Assembly: GCA_019310195.1 (NCBI GenBank)
Contig: JAFDET010000017.1
Span: 1 to 22,410, forward strand
Reading direction: 5' to 3'
Length of the DNA stretch: 22,410 bases
From: Deltaproteobacteria bacterium
Lineage (GTDB): Bacteria > Myxococcota_A > UBA9160 > JAFDET01
Positions 6,932 to 13,024 of the stretch are shown here, piece by piece. The first letter of the stretch is position 1. Each line of letters begins with the position of its first letter. The translations under genes and the position numbers were made by a program. Below the pieces are notes generated by a model, which saw only the letters and a program-made list of their open reading frames with translations, searched no databases and had not been told where the DNA came from.

Positions 6932-6982
6932 AGCCGAAAGTGCCGTTTCAAGGCCTCTAGCGGCCGATTCCGGGGGGTGCGG

Positions 6983-6988
6983 TACGCT
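6983..6988 (+). promoter_or_regulatory. -10-like element TACGCT next to the alpha/beta hydrolase start
   Basis: TACGCT ends eight bases before ATG 6997. There is no Shine-Dalgarno at a useful distance. The predicted mRNA would begin at or within two bases of the ATG, so it would be leaderless. No -35 was recognised. Confidence 0.35.
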
Positions 6989-6996
6989 TCGTTCCC

Positions 6997-7812
6997 ATGC
7001 CCGCCCGCAGCGAGAGCTTCACCCACCCTTCACTGACGGGTGTGCGCCTGCACGCGCTGCACTGGGGCGCCCCCGCGCAGCCGCCCCTGGTGCTGCTGCA
7101 CGGGGGCGGCTCCAACGCCCACTGGTGGGACCATCTGGCGCCGGCCCTGGCGGAGCAGTTCCACGTCGTGGCGCTGGACTTCCGAGGCCACGGCGACTCG
7201 GACTACCCCGACGAGACCCGGGTGGGCGCGTTCGGGGACGACCTGGACGCACTCCTCGAGCACCTGGAAGCCCCCCGCGCCGCGCTGATGGGCCACTCCA
7301 TGGGTGCACACATCGCGCTGGAACGCGCCGCGCGCATCCGCGGAACCCGGGCCCTGGTGCTGCTGGACCTGGCCTGGGGGATGCCGCGCGCGGCCCGCCG
7401 CTCGGCGCGCAGGGCGCTCTCGTTCCGGGTCACGCACCGCTCCCGGGAGCGGGCGGTGGAGCGCTTCCGCTTCCTGCCCTCGGCCGCGCGGGCCGACGAA
7501 GCGCTGCGCCGGAGCATCGCCGAGCAGTCGCTGCGCGAGGAGCCCGACGGCCGTTTCGGCTTCAAGTTCGACCCGCGCTGGTTCGCACTCCCGTATCGCA
7601 AGCTCCCGCCGGTGTCCGGGGTCGATTGCCCCACCCTGCTGGTGCGCGGCGCCGAGAGCCCGTTCCTGAGCCCGGAGGACGCCGAGGGCCTCTGCGCCGA
7701 GCTGCCCCGGGCCGAGCTGGTGGAGCTGGAGGACGCCGGCCACCACGTCCACGTAGACCAGCCCGCCGCGGTTCTGGCCGCGGTGCAAGCGTTCCTGCAG
7801 GGGGCTCTCTGA
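6997..7812 (+). CDS. Alpha/beta-fold hydrolase
   Basis: This 271-residue cytoplasmic hydrolase has the oxyanion motif LLHGGGSN (33-40), the strand VVALDFRGHGDSD (57-69), nucleophile elbow GHSMG (Ser101) and the C-terminal catalytic histidine in DAGHHVHVDQP (His249 or His250). Overall it resembles epoxide hydrolase / haloalkane dehalogenase / lactonase-like members; the substrate is unknown. The segment that normally carries the catalytic acid reads LLVRGAESPFLSPEDAE: the usual Asp position is Ser221, and the common neighbouring Asp is Pro222. The acid must therefore come from elsewhere (for example Glu220 or Asp228), or activity may be altered. It diverges from the histone gene, and the amidase follows after 69 bases. 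Confidence 0.88.
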   Translation: MPARSESFTHPSLTGVRLHALHWGAPAQPPLVLLHGGGSNAHWWDHLAPALAEQFHVVALDFRGHGDSDYPDETRVGAFGDDLDALLEHLEAPRAALMGHSMGAHIALERAARIRGTRALVLLDLAWGMPRAARRSARRALSFRVTHRSRERAVERFRFLPSAARADEALRRSIAEQSLREEPDGRFGFKFDPRWFALPYRKLPPVSGVDCPTLLVRGAESPFLSPEDAEGLCAELPRAELVELEDAGHHVHVDQPAAVLAAVQAFLQGAL

Positions 7813-7847
7813 GGTATGCCGGCGCGGCCCTCTCGGAGCGCCGCGGC

Positions 7848-7856
7848 TGGTATGCT
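7848..7856 (+). promoter_or_regulatory. Extended -10 promoter element of the amidase gene
   Basis: TGGTATGCT matches the TGnTATnnT extended -10 form and is identical to the element of the leftmost gene on the other strand. It predicts a start near 7863 and a 19-base leader with the Shine-Dalgarno GGAGG at 7871-7875. Confidence 0.45.
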
Positions 7857-7881
7857 GGACCTCGCACACCGGAGGTCCCCC

Positions 7882-9294
7882 ATGCCCGATCCGCTTCACC
7901 GGCCGCTCGTCGAGGTGACCGCGCTCCTCTCCCGGGGCGAGCTTTCGCCCGTCGAGCTGATGCAGACCACCCTGGACCGGATCGAGGCAACCCAGCCCCA
8001 GCTCAACGCGTTCACGACCATGCGCGACGGCGACGACCTGCTGGCCGATGCGCGAGCCTCCGCCGAGCGCATCGCGCGCGGTGAAGCCCGGCCGCTGGAA
8101 GGCGTGCCCCTGGGCGTAAAGGATCTGGAGGACGCCGAAGGGCTGGTCACCTCCAAGGGCTCGTTGCCCTTCAAGGACAACCTGGCGACGCGCGACTCGA
8201 TCCAGGTCGAGCGCCTGCGCGCGGCGGGCGCCATCGTGGTGGGGAAGACCAACGCGCCGGAGTTCGGGTACACGGCCATCACCAAGAACCTGGTGTTCGG
8301 CTCGACCCACAATCCCTGGAACCTGGAGCGATCCCCCGGCGGCTCCAGCGGAGGAACCTCGGCGGCCATCGCCGGCGGCGTGATCCCGATCGGCACGGCG
8401 AGTGACGGCGGCGGCTCGGTGCGGCTGCCGGCGGCCATGACCGGCTGCTTCGGGCTCAAGGTCAGCTACGGACGCATCCCCCACGGACCCGACAAGATCT
8501 GGGTCACCATCGACACGGCGGTGCACGGCCCGCTGACCCGCACGGTGGAGGACGCGGCGCTGCACCTGGACCTGGTGGCGGGACCGCACCCGCTCGACCC
8601 CAACTCGCTGCCGCCCGCGGGCCTCTCCTACCGCGACACCCTGCGCGACCTGCCGCCGGGCCTGCGCATCGGGTTTTCGCCGGACCTGGGCTACACGCCG
8701 GTCCAGTCGGACGTGGCCGAGGTGGTGGGCGACGCGGCGGCCGTCTTCGCCGAGCTGGGCCACGAGGTGGAGCTGGTCAAGGGCGGCCCCCCGGCCCTGG
8801 GCCGGGACTGGGGCCTGGTCAATTCCTTCGAGGCGGCGGGCATGCTCGCAGAGTATCTTCCGGAACGAGAGAGCGAGTTCGGACGCGCCTTCATCTGGGG
8901 GGTGAAGCAGGGATGGCGCATGACTCCCGAACGCTGGGCGGAAGCGGGAAGGCGCCGCGAGGAGCTGTCGCGCTGGTGCGCGGAGACCTTCGAGCGCTAC
9001 GACCTGCTGCTCACGCCCACGCTTCCCTTCGACCCGCCCCCGGCCAAGGGCCCCTTCCCGAAGGAGATCGAGGGGCAGACGCTGCCCGAAGCGGGCGTCG
9101 GCGCGTTCACCATTCCCTTCAACCTGTCGTTGCACCCAGCCGGGACCGTGCGCGCCGGGCTCTCCCGGGCGGGGCTGCCGGTGGGACTGCAGATCGTGGC
9201 GCCGCGGCACCGGGACGACCGGGTGCTGCAGGCGGCGTGGGCCTTCGAACAGGTGCGGCCCTGGGCGGACGAGTGGCCGGAGTTCATGGGGTGA
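7882..9294 (+). CDS. Amidase signature family amidohydrolase
   Basis: This 470-residue enzyme has the full Ser-cisSer-Lys triad of the amidase signature family: Lys80 in PLGVKDLEDA, the cis-serine in SPGGSSGGTSAA (Ser155/156) and the nucleophile Ser179 in ASDGGGSVRLPA. It hydrolyses a carboxylic amide to acid and ammonia. The family includes GatA, but no gatB or gatC is nearby, and members of this type usually act as stand-alone amidases or aryl-acylamidases with unknown physiological substrate. ATG 7882 is chosen because GGAGG lies directly upstream; the frame is open for 66 more bases but without a ribosome site. It probably shares a transcript with the SRPBCC gene 24 bases downstream. Confidence 0.92.
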   Translation: MPDPLHRPLVEVTALLSRGELSPVELMQTTLDRIEATQPQLNAFTTMRDGDDLLADARASAERIARGEARPLEGVPLGVKDLEDAEGLVTSKGSLPFKDNLATRDSIQVERLRAAGAIVVGKTNAPEFGYTAITKNLVFGSTHNPWNLERSPGGSSGGTSAAIAGGVIPIGTASDGGGSVRLPAAMTGCFGLKVSYGRIPHGPDKIWVTIDTAVHGPLTRTVEDAALHLDLVAGPHPLDPNSLPPAGLSYRDTLRDLPPGLRIGFSPDLGYTPVQSDVAEVVGDAAAVFAELGHEVELVKGGPPALGRDWGLVNSFEAAGMLAEYLPERESEFGRAFIWGVKQGWRMTPERWAEAGRRREELSRWCAETFERYDLLLTPTLPFDPPPAKGPFPKEIEGQTLPEAGVGAFTIPFNLSLHPAGTVRAGLSRAGLPVGLQIVAPRHRDDRVLQAAWAFEQVRPWADEWPEFMG

Positions 9295-9318
9295 CCCCGT
9301 AGAGGAGGCGCGAAGCGC

Positions 9319-9777
9319 GTGATCACCGTGACGATGTCGGTTTCGATCGGCGCGGATCGGTCTCGCGTCTGGAACGCCCTCACCCGCCCCGCAGAGCTGA
9401 TCGCCTGGAGCCCGGACCGCACCGAGGCGTTGGCCGTGGACGCCGACTACCCCAAGCCGGGCGGGCTCGCGCGCTGGCGCTACCGGCTCTACGGCGTGCC
9501 CATGCCCATGACCGAGAGCCCCGTCGAGGTGATCCCCAGCGAACGCCTGCGTTCGGAGCTGCGGCTCTCGCTGGTGCGCTTCGACCAGACCTGGACCCTG
9601 ACGCGCGACCCCGACGACCCCGCCCACCGCACGCGCGTCTCGCTCAAGCTGATCTCCCCCAACGCCATTCCCATGGTGGGCGGCGAGCTCGACCGCTTCC
9701 GCGTGCGCGAGCTGGCGCAACAGCTCGTGGACGAGAACCTGCGAGCCGTGCGCACCTGGTGCGAGCGGGACCACTAG
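9319..9777 (+). CDS. SRPBCC (START/AHSA1-like) family protein
   Basis: This 152-residue protein starts with the typical first strand of the SRPBCC fold (ITVTMSVSIGADRSRVWNALTRPAELIAWSPD), has a central strand set (VIPSERLRSELRLSLVRFDQTWTL) and ends in a long helix (VRELAQQLVDENLRAVRTW). The fold forms a deep hydrophobic pocket for lipids or small aromatic ligands; no ligand or enzymatic role can be given. GTG 9319 is the start, about ten bases after GAGGAGG; the internal ATG at 9334 is less well placed. It lies just after the amidase and is convergent with the cyclase-like regulator. Confidence 0.82.
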   Translation: MITVTMSVSIGADRSRVWNALTRPAELIAWSPDRTEALAVDADYPKPGGLARWRYRLYGVPMPMTESPVEVIPSERLRSELRLSLVRFDQTWTLTRDPDDPAHRTRVSLKLISPNAIPMVGGELDRFRVRELAQQLVDENLRAVRTWCERDH

Positions 9778-9807
9778 GAGCCTGAACCCGGGCTGGCGTG
9801 CGTCGGC

Positions 9808-11589
9808 TCATCCCGTCCAGCCGGCCTTGCGCCAACCCTCGAGGTAGCGCTCGACGACCGCGGACGGGACGTGAACCCGGAGGGCCTGGAGGGAGAAATC
9901 GGGCGCCAGCTCGTTCATCCCGTCGAGCGCGGCCCGCGCCTCCTCGATCCGGCCCAGATGTCCATAGCTGGCGGCAAGCACCCGGTAGACGCCGGGCTGG
10001 TCCGGCCTCGCCCGCAGGCTCTTCCTCTCCCAGACGATGGCCTGCTCGTACCGCTCCGCCAGGAAGTGCGCCACGCCGAGGTCGAAGAGGAACTCGTGCA
10101 TCACGGGATCGTGGGGCGAGAGGCGGATCGCCTTCTCGATCAGTCCCACGCCTTCGTCCGGTCGACCCAGATAGGAGAGCGAGCGTCCCAGGCACCAGTA
10201 GCCCACGGCGGCGCTCGGGTTGAGCTCGATGACCCGTTCGGATGCAGAAGCGGCCTGCTCGTACTGGCCTGCATTGGCGCGGGCCAGACCCAGCGCAACA
10301 TGCGCCTGCGGCTCGTCATCGGCCAGCGCGACGGCCCTTTCGGCGGCTCGAAGACTGGCCGCAAGGGATTCCTGCGGCGACCCGGACCACTGGTAGCCGA
10401 GCTCGTAGAGGTGGCCCAAGGCCAGGCCGCTGAAGGCGAGGGAAAAGTGGGGGTCCAGCTCCGTCGCCTTGTGGAACAGGGCCTGCCCTTTGGCCACCTC
10501 CTCGCGTGTGCTTCGGAGCAGGTGCCACCAGCCACGTTGCACACAGTCCCAGGCGTCCAGGTTCTGGGGGGCCTTGCGAATGGCTCGCTCCCGTTCGGCC
10601 TTCTCCAACGTCTTCTGCAGTGCCATGAGGATGCTGTCGACGATCTCGTCCTGGAGCGCGAAGACATCACGCAGCGTGCGGTCGTAACGCTCGGCCCAGA
10701 GGTGGTGGCCGGTGGTGGCGTCGATCAGCTGGGCGGTGATGCGAACCCGGTCGGCAACCTTGCGTACGGAGCCCTCGATGACATAGCGAACGCCGAGCTC
10801 TCGGCTCACCTGCTTGACGTCCACGGCCCTGCCCTTGTAGACGAAGCTCGAGTTGCGGGCGATCACCGGGTACAGGCGGACGGCCGACAGGCGCGTGATC
10901 AGGTCCTCGGCGATACCGTCGGCGAAGTACTCCTGCTCCGGGTCGCCGCTCAGGTTGTCCAAGGCGAGCACCGCAATGGCTGGCCGGCCGGCGAAGCCCG
11001 GCACCGTGAGGTTCGGGGCTCCGTCCGGCGCATCGCCGTCCGTCATCTGCAAGCGATAGACGCGAACCGGATCCGCGACGTTCTTCAGCGACTGCCCTCC
11101 GAGATCCTCGTAGGCGTACGGCAGGATGTGCCGAACCTGATCGTGGACCGTGTCCGAGACGCAGACACCGCCCGGCTCGGCAAGCGCCTCGAGCCGGGCG
11201 GCAATGTTGACTCCGTCGCCGTAGATCTGCTCGCCTTGCACGATGACGTCACCCAGCTGGATGCCGATGCGAAACTGCATCTTGCGCTCGCTGGGGAGAC
11301 CTTCGTTGCGTGCGCCGAGCTGATCCTGAATCGCCACGGCGCAGGTCACCGCATCCACCACACTCGGGAGCTCTGCGAGCACGTTGTCGCCGACGGCGTC
11401 CACGACCCGTCCCCCGTGCTGGCGGACCAGCCCCCCGATTGCGTCGCGGCAGGCGTTCAGGGTCTTGAGGGTCGTCACCTGATCCTGCGCCATGAGACGC
11501 GTGTAGCCCACCACGTCGGCGCTCAGGATCGCGGCGAGTCTGCGCTCGACGGCTTCGGACTTCACGGGGGGCTCCGGCACGGATACCAC
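9808..11589 (-). CDS. Class III cyclase-domain / TolB-like / TPR regulator
   Basis: This 593-residue cytoplasmic protein has an N-terminal adenylate/guanylate cyclase homology domain (about 15-185): metal Asp25 in LSADVVGYTRLM, Asp68 in VGDN, and Asn128/Arg132 in YGDGVNIAARL. A FlgO/TolB-like domain follows (about 205-340, AIAVLALDNLSGDPEQEYFADGI). About five TPR repeats run from roughly 350 to 560 (for example LAFSGLALGHLYELGYQ, AHVALGLARANAGQYEQA, YWCLGRSLSYLGRPDEG). Such fusions are frequent in rhizobial and deltaproteobacterial genomes. The substrate-selecting lysine of true adenylate cyclases (in VKxxGD) is Asp64 here, so ATP cyclisation is uncertain. No Shine-Dalgarno is clear. GTG 11589 and GTG 11580 are both possible starts. 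The AhpD-like gene lies 85 bases upstream on the same strand. Confidence 0.88.
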   Translation of the reverse strand: MVSVPEPPVKSEAVERRLAAILSADVVGYTRLMAQDQVTTLKTLNACRDAIGGLVRQHGGRVVDAVGDNVLAELPSVVDAVTCAVAIQDQLGARNEGLPSERKMQFRIGIQLGDVIVQGEQIYGDGVNIAARLEALAEPGGVCVSDTVHDQVRHILPYAYEDLGGQSLKNVADPVRVYRLQMTDGDAPDGAPNLTVPGFAGRPAIAVLALDNLSGDPEQEYFADGIAEDLITRLSAVRLYPVIARNSSFVYKGRAVDVKQVSRELGVRYVIEGSVRKVADRVRITAQLIDATTGHHLWAERYDRTLRDVFALQDEIVDSILMALQKTLEKAERERAIRKAPQNLDAWDCVQRGWWHLLRSTREEVAKGQALFHKATELDPHFSLAFSGLALGHLYELGYQWSGSPQESLAASLRAAERAVALADDEPQAHVALGLARANAGQYEQAASASERVIELNPSAAVGYWCLGRSLSYLGRPDEGVGLIEKAIRLSPHDPVMHEFLFDLGVAHFLAERYEQAIVWERKSLRARPDQPGVYRVLAASYGHLGRIEEARAALDGMNELAPDFSLQALRVHVPSAVVERYLEGWRKAGWTG

Positions 11590-11674
11590 CTACCGCATGA
11601 GGCTACACGAGCGCGCCGCTGCTGGGGAGATCCAACGGGCGAGTCCGCGGAGGGGGCGAGAGGCCACAGCGCCG

Positions 11675-11947
11675 TCACTCGCAGGCACAGGGGCCCGACG
11701 CCGGCTCATCCGGGCCAACCGCGACCACTCCCTTGGTGGCGTCCTTGACGAAGGCGACCATGAACTCGTGCGACTTGGCCGCCACCTTGTTGGCGATGGC
11801 AACCGCGGCGCGGACCTCCTGGTCTGTGGCCTCGACTGCGTCCGCCTGGGCGTAGAGCCCGGCGAAGCAGATCTGACACTTCGCCGCGACGGCCGAGCCG
11901 AGGGCCACGAGCAGCTGGGTCTTCGGATCCAGGTGGGGTTCCAACAT
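11675..11947 (-). CDS. AhpD-like / carboxymuconolactone decarboxylase family protein
   Basis: This 90-residue protein has the all-helical CMD fold pattern (PKTQLLVALGSAVAAKCQICFAGLYAQA, then TDQEVRAAVAIANKVAAKSHEFM) and the redox motif C24-Q-I-C27. AhpD-type members use this pair for peroxide or thiol redox chemistry. The histidine that normally follows (CxxCxxxH) is Leu31, so the AhpD proton relay is lost. A second close pair, Cys87 and Cys89, sits at the C-terminus (GPCACE). ATG 11947 is chosen over the longer frame because GAGGAGAG lies just upstream. It diverges from the Cys-rich gene across a 192-base region with a dyad. A disulfide or metal-handling role under ECF control is inferred. 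Confidence 0.8.
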   Translation of the reverse strand: MLEPHLDPKTQLLVALGSAVAAKCQICFAGLYAQADAVEATDQEVRAAVAIANKVAAKSHEFMVAFVKDATKGVVAVGPDEPASGPCACE

Positions 11948-12000
11948 CTTGCTCTCTCCTCGTGTGGGCGGGTCCCGAGGGATGTCCCGCCACCCGATTG

Positions 12001-12027
12001 GACGATCCACCGCGAGAAAGCGTTACA
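12001..12027 (-). promoter_or_regulatory. Putative ECF-sigma promoter of the AhpD-like gene
   Basis: On the minus strand TGTAACGC (12027-12020) is followed by GTC at 12003-12001, 16 bases after the octamer. The AAC in the -35 and GTC in the -10 region are typical ECF features. Predicted transcription starts near 11994, leaving about 47 bases of leader with a Shine-Dalgarno. Confidence 0.55.
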
Positions 12028-12079
12028 GACCACCAAGGCCCCAGGGAAGCGCCTCCCCCTGGCTGGCTGTAACGCTTTC
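12016..12079. repeat. 13-bp perfect dyad between divergent thiol-module genes
   Basis: GAAAGCGTTACAG (12016-12028) and its exact complement CTGTAACGCTTTC (12067-12079) face each other across 38 bases. Each arm contains the -35-like TGTAACGC of one of two divergent promoters. The symmetry is therefore best explained as two copies of one sigma-factor recognition element, though an operator for a dimeric repressor is possible. Confidence 0.75.
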
Positions 12080-12094
12080 CGGCCCCGGGAAGTC
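12068..12094 (+). promoter_or_regulatory. Putative ECF-sigma promoter of the Cys-rich gene
   Basis: TGTAACGC (12068-12075) is followed by GTC at 12092-12094, exactly the same spacing as in the divergent copy. The transcription start should fall near 12101, with a leader of about 40 bases holding GGGAGGA before ATG 12140. Confidence 0.55.
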
Positions 12095-12139
12095 AGAGAA
12101 GCAGCGAAGCAATCAGCCTGGATGGGAGGAGCGATCGCC

Positions 12140-12325
12140 ATGGCCAAGGAAACCACAGAGAAGAACGCTGCCACGAAGCAGGGGAGCTTCCCCGCGTGCT
12201 GCAAGCACCTCGCCGACAAGATGGCCGGGTGCGGCCCCATGATGGAGAAGATGATGTCCCGCTTCGGGGCAAGGAACCAAGACGCCGGCTGCTGCAAGCG
12301 GAGCGAGCGCCCCGAGAACGGCTGA
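12140..12325 (+). CDS. Small cysteine-rich protein, possible metal binder
   Basis: This 61-residue soluble protein has five cysteines: C20-C21 in FPACCKHL, C31 in AGCGPMM and C51-C52 in DAGCCKRS. Methionines cluster in the middle (GPMMEKMMSRF). The paired CC motifs and Cys/Met richness suggest soft-metal (copper, zinc, cadmium) or thiol binding; no known family was recognised with certainty. ATG 12140 follows GGGAGGA at good spacing. The gene diverges from the AhpD-like gene and converges on the ECF sigma gene with a 28-base gap. Its ECF-like promoter makes it a probable target of that sigma factor. Confidence 0.7.
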   Translation: MAKETTEKNAATKQGSFPACCKHLADKMAGCGPMMEKMMSRFGARNQDAGCCKRSERPENG

Positions 12326-12353
12326 TCCCCGGCGGCCCTGGGGCAGCAGAGCC

Positions 12354-12938
12354 TCAGCTCGAGCAGCTCTCGTTGCCGTCGCCCGGCGGGCGGCGCTGGC
12401 AGGGGATGCCGTCGCTGTCGAAGGAGAGGACGCAGCCTTCCTCGAGAAGCGCCCGCAACGCCTTGCGACCGCGGTGCAGGATCACGCGCGAGTTCGCCTC
12501 GGAGAGGTCCAGGAGTGCCGCAATCTCGGAATGGGTCAGGCCGCCCGCATCGTGCAGCGCGACCACGTCGCACTGGGGACGGGGAAGCTGCACGACGAAC
12601 TCCGCGATGCAATCGGTCATCTCCGCCTCCATGACCTGCTGCTCGGGATCTTCCTCTGCGTCGCAGGACAGCCGATCGAACGCATCGCTCTCGTTTGCGG
12701 CGGCAGGATTCCGGCTGCTGGCCCGGTAGTGGTCCCGAACCAGATTGAGGCCGATGGCGCAGAGCCAGCTGCGCTCGCTGGCCCCACCTCGGTGGGGACT
12801 CCGGGTGCGCTGCGCGCGCAGAAAGACCTCCTGGACCAGGTCCTCCGCCAACGCTTCGTCGCGGACGAGACGCAGCAGAAAGCGGCGCACCGCATCGCGG
12901 TGACGAGGCGCGGCCTCGGGTGAAGCCTCAGCCATCAT
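12354..12938 (-). CDS. ECF RNA polymerase sigma factor with cysteine-containing C-terminal tail
   Basis: This 194-residue protein has the sigma-2 region (about 16-75; RDEALAEDLVQEVFLRAQR and SWLCAIGLNLVRDHYR) and sigma-4 region (about 115-165; LPRPQCDVVALHDAGGLTHSEIAALLDLSEANSRVILHR, shown here as successive helices). A tail of about 28 residues follows with C169, C180 and C192 (GCVLSFDSDGIPC; NESCSS). No anti-sigma gene is adjacent. In Myxococcus the CorE-type sigma factors lack an anti-sigma and sense metal through a C-terminal Cys-rich domain, so this tail may be the sensor; the similarity is conceptual, not proven. ATG 12938 is chosen because GGGGAGGG precedes it by six bases. Likely targets are the divergent AhpD-like and Cys-rich genes next door. 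Confidence 0.88.
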   Translation of the reverse strand: MMAEASPEAAPRHRDAVRRFLLRLVRDEALAEDLVQEVFLRAQRTRSPHRGGASERSWLCAIGLNLVRDHYRASSRNPAAANESDAFDRLSCDAEEDPEQQVMEAEMTDCIAEFVVQLPRPQCDVVALHDAGGLTHSEIAALLDLSEANSRVILHRGRKALRALLEEGCVLSFDSDGIPCQRRPPGDGNESCSS

Positions 12939-13024
12939 GCCGATCCCTCCCCGCAATAGAAGCCCTGGTCAAAGGATAGGGGTTTTCGGCGAGTCTCGGT
13001 CTACGTCAGTCCTGGGTCACGTTC

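Noticed and set aside
7030..9774. Minus-strand frame of 914 codons opposite the hydrolase, amidase and SRPBCC genes
   Set aside because: It spans three convincing genes antisense and has low-complexity, His- and Gln-rich content without recognisable domains.
11590..11674. Regulatory site between the AhpD-like and cyclase-like genes
   Set aside because: No clear promoter, hairpin with U-tract or repeat was seen in these 85 bases.
9871..11748. Plus-strand frame of 625 codons opposite the cyclase-like regulator
   Set aside because: The minus-strand product has complete cyclase, TolB-like and TPR motifs; the plus frame has none.
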